A stretch of DNA of 64,000 bases from Actinocorallia herbida (GCF_003751225.1 NZ_RJKE01000001.1:496001-560000); one strand, 5' to 3'. Positions 43,683 to 52,552 are shown, numbered from the stretch's first letter. Notes: generated by a model from the sequence alone, not told the origin. Numbers and translations are program-made.

Positions 43683-44695
43683 AGCTCACCTCTACCGCCC
43701 GGCTCGCGGGCATCGCCGGAGTCCTCCTCATGGCCGTCACCGCGTGCGGCGGCGGCGCCGAGGACGGCGGCTCCGGCGCATCCCTGGAGAAGGTCAACTA
43801 CCTCACGTCGTTCAACACCTTCGGCCGCGACGCGTACGTCTACGTCGCGGAGGAGAAGGGCTACTTCGACGAGGCCGGCATCGACATCGACATCAAGCCG
43901 GGCTCCGGCACCGTCGACGTCATGAAGCTGCTGGCCAGCGGACGCGCCGACTTCGGCCCCGGCGACTTCACCGCCGCGTCCATCACCATCGCCAAGGAGA
44001 AGCTGCCCGTCACGTCGGTGGCCATGATCCACCAGAAGACGATGGCCGGGATCATCTCGCTGGAGGGCAACGGCATCGCCGCGCCCAAGGATCTGGAAGG
44101 CAAGACCGTCGCCGACCAGTCCGGGTCCACCAACCAGGTGACGTTCCCCGTCTACGCCAAGGCCGCGGGCATCGACGCCGCCAAGGTGAAGTTCGTCGGC
44201 TCGTCCCCGGCCGCGCTGCCCCAGCTCCTCGCGGGCGGCAAGGCCGACGCGATCGGCCAGTTCATGGTCGGCGCGCCGCTCATCGAGAAGGCCGCCAAGG
44301 ACAAGAAGGCCGTCCTCCTTCCCTACGGCGACCTCCTTCCGGAGCTCTACGGCAACTCGCTGATGACCTCCACGAAGCTCGCCGACGAGAAGCCGGAGCT
44401 CGTCGAGAAGTTCACCGGAGCCCTGCTCAAGGGCCTCCAGTACGCGATCGACAACCCCGAGGAGACCGGCGAGATCCTCAAGAAGTTCCAGCCGACCCAG
44501 GACCCGGCGATCGCCACCGCCGAGATGCAGGCGATGAAGGACTACGTCCTGCCCCAGGGAGCCACCATCGGCGCCGTCGACGAGGCCAGGGTCAAGGCCA
44601 ACATCGACATCCTCACCGAGGCGGGGGCCATCCCGTCCGGCGTTACCCCCGACCAGCTCGTCGACCTCGACGTCGCGGTCCAGGCGGAGAAGTAA
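43679..44695 (+). CDS. ABC transporter substrate-binding lipoprotein (NMT1/TauA-like)
   Basis: 338 residues. A lipoprotein signal peptide ends in the lipobox AVTAC (Cys23). The mature part follows the SsuA/TauA/THI5 (NMT1) pattern: YLTSFNTFGRDAYVYVAEEKGYFDEAGIDIDIKPGSG, then LLASGRADFGPGDFTAA. These receptors bind sulfonates, pyrimidines, phthalate-type and other aromatic acids. It is the first gene of the importer, directly after the catabolic enzymes, so it probably binds the operon's substrate outside the membrane. Confidence 0.92.
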   Translation: MKLTSTARLAGIAGVLLMAVTACGGGAEDGGSGASLEKVNYLTSFNTFGRDAYVYVAEEKGYFDEAGIDIDIKPGSGTVDVMKLLASGRADFGPGDFTAASITIAKEKLPVTSVAMIHQKTMAGIISLEGNGIAAPKDLEGKTVADQSGSTNQVTFPVYAKAAGIDAAKVKFVGSSPAALPQLLAGGKADAIGQFMVGAPLIEKAAKDKKAVLLPYGDLLPELYGNSLMTSTKLADEKPELVEKFTGALLKGLQYAIDNPEETGEILKKFQPTQDPAIATAEMQAMKDYVLPQGATIGAVDEARVKANIDILTEAGAIPSGVTPDQLVDLDVAVQAEK

Positions 44696-44708
44696 CAGGA
44701 GACCGCAG

Positions 44709-45479
44709 ATGATCGAGCTCAGGCAGGTATCACAGATCTTCCAGACCCGGGAGGGTCGCGTCCACGCGCTGGACGATGTCAGCCTCACCGTCGAACGCAA
44801 CGAGTTCGTCACCCTCGTGGGGCGTTCGGGCTGCGGCAAGTCCACGCTGCTGCGCATGGTCGCGGGCCTGCAGAAGCCGACCTCGGGTTCGGTGACGGTC
44901 GGCGGCAGGCCCGTCGACAAGCCCCGGCAGGACGTCAGCTTCATGTTCCAGAAGGCGGCGCTGCTGCCCTGGCGCACGGTGCTCGACAACGTGATGCTGC
45001 CGGTGGAGATCCTCAAGCTGGACAAGGAATCCCACCGGCGGAGGGCGCACGAACTCCTCGAACTGACCGGTCTCGCCGGGTTCGAGAAGCGCCTCCCGCA
45101 TGAGCTCTCGGGCGGTATGCAGCAGCGGGTCTCGCTGTGCCGCTCGCTCATCCAGAACCCGGACGTCCTGCTCATGGACGAGCCGTTCTCCGCCCTGGAC
45201 GCCCTCACCCGCGAGGAGCTCTCCGTCGAGCTCCAGCGGATCAAGATGGAGCAGGAGACGACCATCGTGTTCGTCACGCACTCCATCGAGGAGGCCGTCC
45301 TGCTCGCCGACCGGGTCGTGGTGCTCAGCCCGCGGCCCGGCCGGCTCCGCAAGATCATCGACGTGGACATCCCGCGTCCCCGCACGCTCGGGCACAACGC
45401 CTACGCCGACCGCGTCACCTCGGTGAGCGCCGAGCTGCACGAACTGCTCATGCCCGAGCCCGCCGGAGGCCACCGATGA
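44709..45479 (+). CDS. ABC transporter ATP-binding protein (SsuB/TauB-like)
   Basis: 256 residues. Walker A GRSGCGKST (about 39-47), Q-loop FMFQKAALLPWRTV, signature LSGGMQQR, Walker B VLLMDEPFSALD and the switch His in FVTHSIEEA. The AALLPWRTVLDNV and PRPGRL motifs are typical of nitrate/sulfonate/taurine-type importers. It lies 13 bases after the receptor gene, with AGGAG upstream, and overlaps the permease start by ATGA. Confidence 0.94.
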   Translation: MIELRQVSQIFQTREGRVHALDDVSLTVERNEFVTLVGRSGCGKSTLLRMVAGLQKPTSGSVTVGGRPVDKPRQDVSFMFQKAALLPWRTVLDNVMLPVEILKLDKESHRRRAHELLELTGLAGFEKRLPHELSGGMQQRVSLCRSLIQNPDVLLMDEPFSALDALTREELSVELQRIKMEQETTIVFVTHSIEEAVLLADRVVVLSPRPGRLRKIIDVDIPRPRTLGHNAYADRVTSVSAELHELLMPEPAGGHR

Positions 45480-46300
45480 CCGCAGACTCCCTCGTGCGCA
45501 AGAAGGGGCCGAAGGACCGGCGCAAGAAGCCGCGGACGAACCCGCGCGACGTGGTGATGAGCTGGAGCATGCCGGTCCTCGGCGTGATCGGCACGATCGT
45601 CCTGTGGTGGGCGGCGACCGCGGTCTTCGCGATCGACCCGTTCCTCGTGCCGTCGCCGGGCGACGTTCTCGCGTCGTTCACGACCCAGCCCGGCTACCTC
45701 ATGGAGCAGTTCTGGGTGACCCTGCTGGAGACGATCCAGGGCTTCGCGCTGGCCGTCCTCATCGGTGTTCCGATCGCCGTCGTCATCGCGATGTCGAAGC
45801 TCGTCGAGCAGATCGTCTACCCGCTGCTGCTGATCGTGAACTCCGTGCCGAAGGTGGCCATCGCCCCGATCCTGGTGGTCTGGATGGGCTTCGGGCAGAT
45901 GCCGAAGATCGTCATGGTCTTCCTGCTATGCTTCTTCCCCATTGTGATCTCCACCGCGACGGGTCTGAAGAACACGCCGACCGAGCTGGTCGACCTGGTC
46001 AAGTCGCTGGGATCCAGCCACCTCCAGGCGTTCTTCAAGGTGCGATTCCCCAATGCGATGCCGCACGTCATGGTCGGTCTGAAGACCGCGATCTCCCTCG
46101 CCGTCATCGGCGCCGTCATCGCCGAGTTCGTCGGCGCGGACGCGGGTCTCGGCTTCGTCATCGTCCAGTCCGGCGCCAGCGCGGACACCGCCCTGGCGTT
46201 CGCCTCGATGGCCCTGCTCGGGCTGATGAGCGTGGTCCTCTTCTACGTGCTCAGCGCGCTTGAGAAGGTCCTCCTTCCGTGGGCAGAGGACAACCGTTGA
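45476..46300 (+). CDS. ABC transporter permease (SsuC/TauC-like)
   Basis: 274 residues with a basic cytoplasmic N-terminus and about six membrane helices. The EAA-type loop lies in LVDLVKSLGSSHLQAFFKVRFPNAMPHVMVGLKTAISLAVIGAVIAEF, followed by GADAGLGFVI, characteristic of the BPD_transp_1 permeases of nitrate/sulfonate/aromatic importers. The start overlaps the ATPase stop. With the previous two genes it forms a complete importer, presumably working as a permease homodimer. Confidence 0.93.
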   Translation: MTADSLVRKKGPKDRRKKPRTNPRDVVMSWSMPVLGVIGTIVLWWAATAVFAIDPFLVPSPGDVLASFTTQPGYLMEQFWVTLLETIQGFALAVLIGVPIAVVIAMSKLVEQIVYPLLLIVNSVPKVAIAPILVVWMGFGQMPKIVMVFLLCFFPIVISTATGLKNTPTELVDLVKSLGSSHLQAFFKVRFPNAMPHVMVGLKTAISLAVIGAVIAEFVGADAGLGFVIVQSGASADTALAFASMALLGLMSVVLFYVLSALEKVLLPWAEDNR

Positions 46301-46977
46301 GCGAGAGCGTCGGACCGTCGGCCCTGACCCCGCGCAAGGGGCGGACACTCGCCGACACCGCGGCGTCCGAGGTGCACCGGATGATCCTGGCGGGGGAACT
46401 CCCCGCCGGGTCGCCGCTCCGCCTCAACGACCTCGCCGCGCAGCTCGACATGAGCCCGATGCCCGTCCGGGACGCCATGCGCCGGCTGGAGGCGCTCGGC
46501 CTCGTCGAGATCATCCCGCACAAGGGCGCCAGGGTCCGCGAGCTGACCGAGGACGACCTGCGCGACACCTACGAGATCCGGATCGAGCTCGAGTCGCTGG
46601 CCACCGCCAGGGCCGCGCTCATGATCACCCCGGACGCGGTGGAGAGGGCCGCGGCCTCCCTCGCCCAGCACGAGGACCTGCTCAAGGCCGGTGACGTCGA
46701 CGCCGCGCGGCGCGCGCACACCGAGTTCCACTTCACCATCTACCGGGCGTCGGGGTCGCTGTGGCTGCCCCGGGCGATCGAACCGGTCTGGCAGAACAGC
46801 GAGCGGTACAGGTTCGCCACGCCGGACGCCGAACGGCGGCGGCTCAGCCACCTGGAGCACCAGGCGATCCTCGACGCCTGCGCCGCGCACGACGGGGAGG
46901 CCGCGGCGGCCGCGCTGCGCGCCCACCTGGAGAGCACCATGCACCGCATCCTCGCGGCGATGTCCGCCCGCGGGTGA
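46297..46977 (+). CDS. GntR-family regulator with FCD domain
   Basis: 226 residues from a TTG at 46297, which overlaps the permease stop (TTGA) and follows AGAGGA. A GTG at 46279 has no ribosome binding site. The winged helix is at about 20-80 (ASEVHRMILAGELPAGSPLRLNDLAAQLDMSPMPVRDAMRRLEALGLV), then the FCD effector domain (about 95-215) with the metal/ligand residues D-x3-H and H-x3-H (AHTEFHFTIYRA, HLEHQAIL). FCD regulators often repress catabolic operons until a pathway acid binds. The palindrome in the operon promoter is its likely target. Confidence 0.9.
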   Translation: MSESVGPSALTPRKGRTLADTAASEVHRMILAGELPAGSPLRLNDLAAQLDMSPMPVRDAMRRLEALGLVEIIPHKGARVRELTEDDLRDTYEIRIELESLATARAALMITPDAVERAAASLAQHEDLLKAGDVDAARRAHTEFHFTIYRASGSLWLPRAIEPVWQNSERYRFATPDAERRRLSHLEHQAILDACAAHDGEAAAAALRAHLESTMHRILAAMSARG

Positions 46978-47023
46978 TTTCCGGCTCAATGCGTACCTGA
47001 TCCACCGGCTGCCCCCAGAACAG

Positions 47024-47054
47024 TTGTACTCTCAAAATGTTTGTAGAAGTACAA
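47024..47054. promoter_or_regulatory. TTGTA/TACAA operator upstream of the MFS gene
   Basis: TTGTA-gaag-TACAA (47,041-47,054) is a perfect inverted repeat, and TTGTACT (47,024-47,030) also pairs with AGTACAA (47,048-47,054). Three half-sites in 31 AT-rich bases, 22 bases before the MFS start, fit a MarR- or TetR-type operator. The MarR gene downstream of the transporter is a candidate regulator. Confidence 0.5.
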
Positions 47055-47076
47055 GTAACTATCTCGGGGGTGGTCG

Positions 47077-48531
47077 GTGAGTTCTCCGCTGGACAAACGG
47101 CGCCGGATGCTGATCCTGATCGCCTGCTGCATGTCCCTGCTCATCGTCAGCCTCGACAACACGGTGCTGAACGTGGCGCTCCCGTCCATCAAGACGGATT
47201 TCGACGCTTCGGTGACCGGTCTCCAATGGGCCCTCGACGCCTACACGCTCGTCCTCGCGGTGTTCCTCATGCCCGCAGGGGCGCTCGCCGACCGGTTCGG
47301 GCGGCGCCGGGTCTTCCGGATCGGGCTCGGAATCTTCACGGCCGCGTCGCTGCTGTGCAGCCTCGCCCCCGGACTCGGGTGGCTCATCGGCGCCCGCGTC
47401 CTCCAGGCCGTCGGCGGGTCGATGCTCAACCCGGTCGCGATGGCGATCATCACCAACACCTTCACCGACCCGCGAGAGCGGGGCCGCGCCATCGGTGTGT
47501 GGGGCGGCGTCGTCGGGATCAGCATGGCCGCGGGGCCGCTCGTCGGCGGCGGGCTCGTCGCGGTGTCCGGCTGGCGGTCCATCTTCTGGCTCAACGTCCC
47601 CATCGGCCTCCTCGCGATCTACCTGGCGACCCGGCACATCCCGGAGTCCAAGGCGGCCAGGGCCCGGCGCTTCGACCCCGTCGGCCAGCTGCTCGTCGCC
47701 GGTCTGCTCGGCGCGACCGCCTACGGGATCATCGAAGGCCCCCTGCACGGGCTCGGCAGCCCCGTCGTCATTGGATCGGCCACCACGGCGGTCCTCTGCC
47801 TCGGCGCGCTGCTCTGGTACGAGCCGCGCCGTACCGACCCGTTCATCGACCTCCGGTTCTTCCGCAGCCCGCCTTTCACCGGGGCCGCCCTCATCGCGAT
47901 CTGCGCGTGCGCGGCGCTCGGCGGATTCCTCTTCGTCAACACCCTCTACCTCCAGGACGTGCAGGGCTACAGCGCGCTGGAGGCAGGCCTGTTCATGCTG
48001 CCGATGGCGCTGATGACCCTGGTGTGCGCGCCGATCTCCGGGCGTCTCGTCGGCGGGCACGGCCCGCGCCTGCCACTGCTCCTCGCCGGGGTCTGCCTGA
48101 CCGGATCGGGTCTTCTGCTCGCGCTCACCGCACGCGGCGAACTGCCGGTCTGGGCGCTGCTCGGCGGGTTCCTCCTGTTCGGCATCGGCTTCGGCATGGT
48201 GAACTCGCCGATCACCGACGCCGCGGTGTCCGGCATGCCCCGTGAGCAGGCGGGCGTCGCCGGGGCCCTGGCCTCGACCAGCCGCCAGGTGGGCACCGCC
48301 GTCGGCGTCGCCGTCATCGGCTCGGTCGTCGCCCACGCCCAGCTCTCCTCGACCGGCTTCGCCACCGCCCAGCGCGTCACCTACTGGATCATCGCCGCCT
48401 GCGGCGCCGTGGTCTTCCTCCTGGGCGCGGCCACCACCGGCCCCCGAGCCCGCGCCGCGGCCACCCGCAACGCCGCCCACCTGGGTCTCCCCACCGAGTC
48501 CCGCGAACCCGCCCTGACGGCCAAGCCCTGA
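47077..48531 (+). CDS. DHA2-family MFS exporter (EmrB/QacA type)
   Basis: 484 residues with about 14 membrane helices. The motif LDNTVLNVALPSIKTDF is characteristic of DHA2 exporters, and motif A appears as GALADRFGRRRVF. The GTG start has GGGGGTGG upstream. These proton antiporters export drugs, dyes or aromatic compounds. It has its own operator-like promoter, separate from the catabolic operon, and is followed by a MarR gene. It could export a toxic pathway intermediate or an unrelated drug. Confidence 0.92.
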   Translation: MSSPLDKRRRMLILIACCMSLLIVSLDNTVLNVALPSIKTDFDASVTGLQWALDAYTLVLAVFLMPAGALADRFGRRRVFRIGLGIFTAASLLCSLAPGLGWLIGARVLQAVGGSMLNPVAMAIITNTFTDPRERGRAIGVWGGVVGISMAAGPLVGGGLVAVSGWRSIFWLNVPIGLLAIYLATRHIPESKAARARRFDPVGQLLVAGLLGATAYGIIEGPLHGLGSPVVIGSATTAVLCLGALLWYEPRRTDPFIDLRFFRSPPFTGAALIAICACAALGGFLFVNTLYLQDVQGYSALEAGLFMLPMALMTLVCAPISGRLVGGHGPRLPLLLAGVCLTGSGLLLALTARGELPVWALLGGFLLFGIGFGMVNSPITDAAVSGMPREQAGVAGALASTSRQVGTAVGVAVIGSVVAHAQLSSTGFATAQRVTYWIIAACGAVVFLLGAATTGPRARAAATRNAAHLGLPTESREPALTAKP

Positions 48532-48606
48532 TGACGCCTTCCGATGATGCCGGGCGATCACCGGGTACGGGCAGGGCGGAGCCGCCGGGCGGGCTACGGT
48601 GACGCC

Positions 48607-49080
48607 GTGGAGAACGACGCCGTGAACGACGCCGTGAACGAATCCGTACGCGACGGCATGAGCGAGGACACCGCCGTCCGGGTGTGGCGGGGGCTGCGGA
48701 CCCTCGTGCTGGACCGGGCGGACCGGCGCCGCGAGGTCTCCGACGCCCTGGGCGTCAGCTTCGGCATGGCCAAGGCACTGCGCCTGGTCACCGAGGCCGG
48801 CGAGATGAGCATGAGCCTGCTCGCCGCCAAACTGGTGACCGACGCGCCCTACACCTCCCTCCTCGTCGAGGGCCTGGTCCAGCGGGACTACGTGACCCGC
48901 ACCCCCGACCCGGCCGACCGCCGCCGCAAACTCGTCCGCCCCACCCCCGAGGGCCGCGCCGCCGCCGCCACCGCCGCGGCCATCCTCGACACCCCGCCCG
49001 GCGCCCTCCTGTCCCTCCCCGCCCCCGACCTGGCCGCCCTGGACGCCATCGTCACCCGCCTCACCACCCCCGACACCTGA
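48607..49080 (+). CDS. MarR-family regulator
   Basis: 157 residues. The winged helix is in [50 protein letters not shown], with the classic DPADRR wing. The GTG start at 48607 gives MENDAVNDAVNESV; an ATG at 48658 is possible. A TACGGT hexamer lies close to the start, so a leaderless mRNA is possible. As MarR proteins often control neighbouring exporters, it probably regulates the MFS gene 75 bases upstream. Confidence 0.88.
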   Translation: MENDAVNDAVNESVRDGMSEDTAVRVWRGLRTLVLDRADRRREVSDALGVSFGMAKALRLVTEAGEMSMSLLAAKLVTDAPYTSLLVEGLVQRDYVTRTPDPADRRRKLVRPTPEGRAAAATAAAILDTPPGALLSLPAPDLAALDAIVTRLTTPDT

Positions 49081-49251
49081 CAGGCCGTCACCCGCCCATC
49101 CCGATGCTCCTGCCCGGCCCGGCCCGTCGCGGCCCCGCCCCGCTCGCCCGCTGCGCGAACGAACACGCACGGCGGGCCCCGGTGCGGCGACGCCGCGCCC
49201 GCGTGGGGCCGCCCCATGGCCGAACGCCGCCTGGGCGGCGCCACGCCCGGG

Positions 49252-50448
49252 TCAGGCGGGCGGGCGGGACCAGGTCCAGGGGTAGGCGGGGTCCTGGCAC
49301 GAGAAGGCGGCCTCGCCCAGGTCCAGGGGGCGGAAGGTGTCGACCATGACGGCGAGCTCGTCGAAGGACTCGGCGCCGATGCTGCGCTCGTAGGCGCCGG
49401 GCTGGGGGCCGTGGGTGTGGCCGCCCGGGTGGAGGGAGATCGAGCCCTGGGCGATGCCGGAGCCCTTGCGGGCCGCGTAATCGCCGCCGCAGTAGAACAT
49501 CACCTCGTCCGAGTCCACGTTCGAGTGGTAGTAGGGCACGGGGATCGACAGAGGGTGGTAGTCGACCTTGCGCGGCACGAAGTTGCAGATGACGAACCCC
49601 GAGCCCTCGAAGACCTGGTGGACGGGCGGCGGCTGGTGGATCCGGCCGGTGATCGGCTCGAAGTCGGCGACGTTGAACGTGTACGGGTACAGGCAGCCGT
49701 CCCACCCGACGACGTCGAACGGGTGGTGCGGCAGCAGGTAGGAGGTGCCGTCCACGCCCTCCGGTCCCCGGTGCTTCACCAGCAGCTCCACCTCGCCGGA
49801 GGAGTCGGCCAGCAGCGGCTCGGACGGCCCGTGCAGATCGCGTTCGCAGTAGGGCGCGTGCTCCAGGAACTGCCCGTACTTCGACAGGTACCGCCGCACC
49901 GGGGTGATGTGCGAGGACGCCTCGACGCAGTAGGCGCGCACGGGCTGCCCGCCGCCCGGCACCCACCGGTGGGCGGTGCCGCGCGGGATCAGCACGTAGT
50001 CGCCCTGCCGGAAGGGCAGGGCTCCGAAGACCGTCTCCAGGGTGCCCGCGCCCGACTCGATGTAGACGCACTCGTCCCCGACGGCGTCCCGGAACAGCGG
50101 GGACGGGCTGCCCGCCACCACGTAGCAGATCCGGACGTCGGCGTTGGCGAGCAGGACGCGGCGGCCCGTCACCGCGTCGGTCTCCCGCCAGTCGTCGGCG
50201 CCGAACAGCTCGTGCGGGCGCAGGTGCCGGGGGAGCAGGGGCAGGTTCGCCCGGACGGGCCCGCCGGGCGGCGTCCAGGGCCGCGCGTCGGAGAGCGCGG
50301 AGGGCAGCCCGCGGTGATACAGCAGCGAGGAGTCGCTGAAGAAGCCCTCCTCGCCCATCAGCTCCTCGTAGTAGAGGCCGCCTTCCGGCGTGCGGTGCTG
50401 CGTGTGCCGCTTGGGAGGCACGTTTCCGACACTGCGATAGTGGGCCAC
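49252..50448 (-). CDS. hmgA: Homogentisate 1,2-dioxygenase
   Basis: 398 residues from a GTG (reads VAHYRSVGNVPPKRHTQHR) preceded by GGGGGAGG. The iron-ligand motifs fit the family: YYHSNVDSDEVMFYCGGDY (His and Glu) and LHPGGHTHGPQPGAYE (His). Other conserved parts are PYTFNVADFEPITG and GVDGTSYLLPHHPFDVVGWDG. It opens the homogentisate ring to maleylacetoacetate in tyrosine and phenylalanine breakdown. No other gene of that pathway lies next to it; the FAH-family protein at 41,781 belongs to another operon and is not an obvious partner. Confidence 0.93.
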   Translation of the reverse strand: MAHYRSVGNVPPKRHTQHRTPEGGLYYEELMGEEGFFSDSSLLYHRGLPSALSDARPWTPPGGPVRANLPLLPRHLRPHELFGADDWRETDAVTGRRVLLANADVRICYVVAGSPSPLFRDAVGDECVYIESGAGTLETVFGALPFRQGDYVLIPRGTAHRWVPGGGQPVRAYCVEASSHITPVRRYLSKYGQFLEHAPYCERDLHGPSEPLLADSSGEVELLVKHRGPEGVDGTSYLLPHHPFDVVGWDGCLYPYTFNVADFEPITGRIHQPPPVHQVFEGSGFVICNFVPRKVDYHPLSIPVPYYHSNVDSDEVMFYCGGDYAARKGSGIAQGSISLHPGGHTHGPQPGAYERSIGAESFDELAVMVDTFRPLDLGEAAFSCQDPAYPWTWSRPPA

Positions 50449-50503
50449 GACCTCGCCTCCCCCTGATCGCTCCGCCGCGGGCCTTTTCCTCACTGTAATC
50501 GAT

Positions 50504-50531
50504 GGCCCTGTGATCCAGGTCACCAAGGGCC
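50504..50531. promoter_or_regulatory. Nested inverted repeat upstream of hmgA
   Basis: GGCCCT (50,504-50,509) and AGGGCC (50,526-50,531) enclose GTGA-tccagg-TCAC (50,510-50,523). The double palindrome sits in the 112-base gap between the methyltransferase stop and the hmgA start. It may be an hmgA operator or the stem of a methyltransferase terminator; no T tract is present. Confidence 0.4.
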
Positions 50532-50560
50532 GGTGAGGGGGCCCGCCGGCCGACGGCTCT

Positions 50561-51637
50561 TCAAGCCCGCAGGTGGTAGAAGCGCCACAGGTCGTGCTCG
50601 ATGGCCGCCGTGTTCGACCCCTCGGGGTAGCCGGCCCGGAGCGCGTACTCGTGCACCATCGAAGGCCGCAGCACCGTGCCCGCCTCTACCTGCGGCTCCT
50701 CCGCCCGGGTCGCGGGCAGGCAGTGCAGGGTGCTGAAACCGTAGTTCAGCCGCTCCAGCAGATCGCCGGGCGCGGCGTAGGACTCGGCGACCCGCTCGTC
50801 CCCGACGAGCACCGAGCCGCCCGGTGCCAGCAGCCCGTGCACCTGGCGCAGCACCCCCACCGGATCCGCCATGTCGTGCAGCGCCTCGAAGAGGCAGACC
50901 AGCTCGTAGCGGTCGTCGCCGGCCTCGAACGACGCGGCGTCCGCGCACGCGAACGTCACCCGGTCCGACAGGCCGCGCTCGGCCGCGTTGCCCTTCGCCT
51001 CCTCCACCGACTCCCGGTCGAGGTCGACGCCCTGGACCTCGGCCTCGGGAAAGGCCTCGGCGAGGGCGATCGTGGACCAGCCGGTGCCGCAGCCCAGATC
51101 GAGGATCCTGGCACCGGGAACGGAGAGCCGTTCGGCGACCCCGGGCAGCGCGCGCACCCACCCGGAGGCCGACGCCAGGTACATGGGCCGGTTCAGCCCG
51201 CCGATGCCGTGTCGGGTGCCCGCGCCGTAGGACGAGAAGGGCACGCCGCCGCCGTGCCGGTAGGCGTCGGCGACCTCGGGCAGCGTCCAGGCGATCGAGG
51301 TGAAGAACTCCGGCAGCGCGCCCAGGTAGAACGGGCTGTCGGTGTCCAGAAGCACCTCCCGGGCCTCCTCGGGCAGGCGGAACGCCCGCAGGTACGGATC
51401 GCCCGCCGGATCCTCCTCCGCCACCTTCAGCCAGCCCGCCACCCCCTGCTGCTCCAGCCATTCGCGCGCGTACCGCGGATGGACGCCCGTCGCGTCGGCG
51501 AGCCCCCGGGCGTCCAGCGGCCCCTCTTCCAGCGCCCGGTACAGCCCGAGCCGCGTGCCGAGCCACATGTTGAGCAGTTCGAGCCCCACCACCGTGTCGC
51601 CGATCACCCGGTCGACCAGTTCCTCCACCTCGGCCAT
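50561..51637 (-). CDS. Class I SAM-dependent methyltransferase
   Basis: 358 residues starting MAEVEELVDRVIGDTVVG at 51637, with GAGGAGGGGG upstream. The N-terminal winged helix (LGLYRALEEGPLDARGLADATGVHPRYAREWLEQQ) resembles the dimerisation domain of O-methyltransferases. The SAM motif I is ILDLGCGTGWSTIALAEAFP (about 173-192), then VQGVDLDRESVEEA. The substrate is unknown. Homologues are widespread in actinomycetes, some near natural-product genes. It is upstream of hmgA on the same strand. Confidence 0.88.
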   Translation of the reverse strand: MAEVEELVDRVIGDTVVGLELLNMWLGTRLGLYRALEEGPLDARGLADATGVHPRYAREWLEQQGVAGWLKVAEEDPAGDPYLRAFRLPEEAREVLLDTDSPFYLGALPEFFTSIAWTLPEVADAYRHGGGVPFSSYGAGTRHGIGGLNRPMYLASASGWVRALPGVAERLSVPGARILDLGCGTGWSTIALAEAFPEAEVQGVDLDRESVEEAKGNAAERGLSDRVTFACADAASFEAGDDRYELVCLFEALHDMADPVGVLRQVHGLLAPGGSVLVGDERVAESYAAPGDLLERLNYGFSTLHCLPATRAEEPQVEAGTVLRPSMVHEYALRAGYPEGSNTAAIEHDLWRFYHLRA

Positions 51638-51884
51638 CGAAGCCCCCTCCTCGAAATCCCCGTTCCGGCCCGCGGCCCCCGCCACCGACCGAGGCCCCTC
51701 GGGACCTGCCCCAGATCATCGCCGCTTTCCCGCGACTTCGCTGGACGCCCTGTGGACAACTCATCGAACCCCTGGTCACGCGGGCGACACGGGCGGCTCA
51801 CCCCGCGGGTGGTTCCGGCATGTTCGGCAAGCAGGGAGAATCCACATATAAATCAGCAAACATCATGAAAGAGGGCAGTGCACG

Positions 51885-52463
51885 GTGGGCATGACGGTGA
51901 CGGTCTTCTGCGCGTCCAGCACCCGGATCGACCCCAAGCACGTGGAGGTCGCCCGCGAGGTCGGCGCCGAGCTGGCGCGGCGCGGGCACACCCTGGTGAC
52001 GGGCGGCGGGATCCAGTCGTGCATGGGCGCGGTCGCCGAGGCGGCCCGCGAAGGCGGTGCGCGCACCGTGGGCGTCGTGCCCGAGGGCATGCCCGCGGCC
52101 CAGGAGGCGCCCGACGGGGACAACGACGAACTCGTCCTCGTCACCGACATGCGGGCGCGCAAGGCCGAGATGGATCGCCGCGCCGACGCCTTCCTCGTGC
52201 TCCCCGGCGGCATCGGCACGCTGGAGGAGCTGTTCGAGATCTGGGTCGCGCGCAGCCTGGACTTCCACGCCAAGCCCATCGTGATCCTCGACCCGCACGG
52301 GGTCTACGGCCCGCTGCGCACCCTCATGGACCACCTGCTGGCCGAGGGCTTCAACCGGCCCGCCGCGGGCGACGCCGTCCGCTTCACCGGCGACGTCGCC
52401 GAGGCGCTGGACCACCTGGAGGCCGAGTACGGGCGCAGGGCCGAGGAGCTGCTGGAGTTCTGA
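51885..52463 (+). CDS. LOG-family (TIGR00730) cytokinin riboside phosphoribohydrolase
   Basis: 192 residues with the LOG signature: VTGGGIQSCMGAVAEAA, DMRARKAEMDRRADAFLVLPGGIGTLEELFEIW (the PGGxGTxxE motif). These enzymes split nucleoside 5'-monophosphates of the cytokinin type into base and ribose phosphate; the older name 'lysine decarboxylase-like' is misleading. The GTG start follows GAGGG with 9-base spacing; ATG 51891 is also possible. The 247-base divergent gap upstream has an AT-rich stretch (ATATAAATCA) that probably holds its promoter. Confidence 0.9.
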   Translation: MGMTVTVFCASSTRIDPKHVEVAREVGAELARRGHTLVTGGGIQSCMGAVAEAAREGGARTVGVVPEGMPAAQEAPDGDNDELVLVTDMRARKAEMDRRADAFLVLPGGIGTLEELFEIWVARSLDFHAKPIVILDPHGVYGPLRTLMDHLLAEGFNRPAAGDAVRFTGDVAEALDHLEAEYGRRAEELLEF

Positions 52464-52512
52464 GTCCCGTCGACTGCCGGACGCCGTGCGTTCAACCCCA
52501 TCGGTCAGGCTC

Positions 52513-52528
52513 CGGGGTGATCACCCCG
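52513..52528. promoter_or_regulatory. Perfect 16-base palindrome CGGGGTGATCACCCCG
   Basis: This palindrome lies between the LOG gene and the PhoX-like gene, 24 bases before the latter's ATG. No T run follows, so an operator or a weak LOG terminator stem are both possible. Confidence 0.4.
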
Positions 52529-52552
52529 CTTTGACCAAGGAGCTCCTGAACC

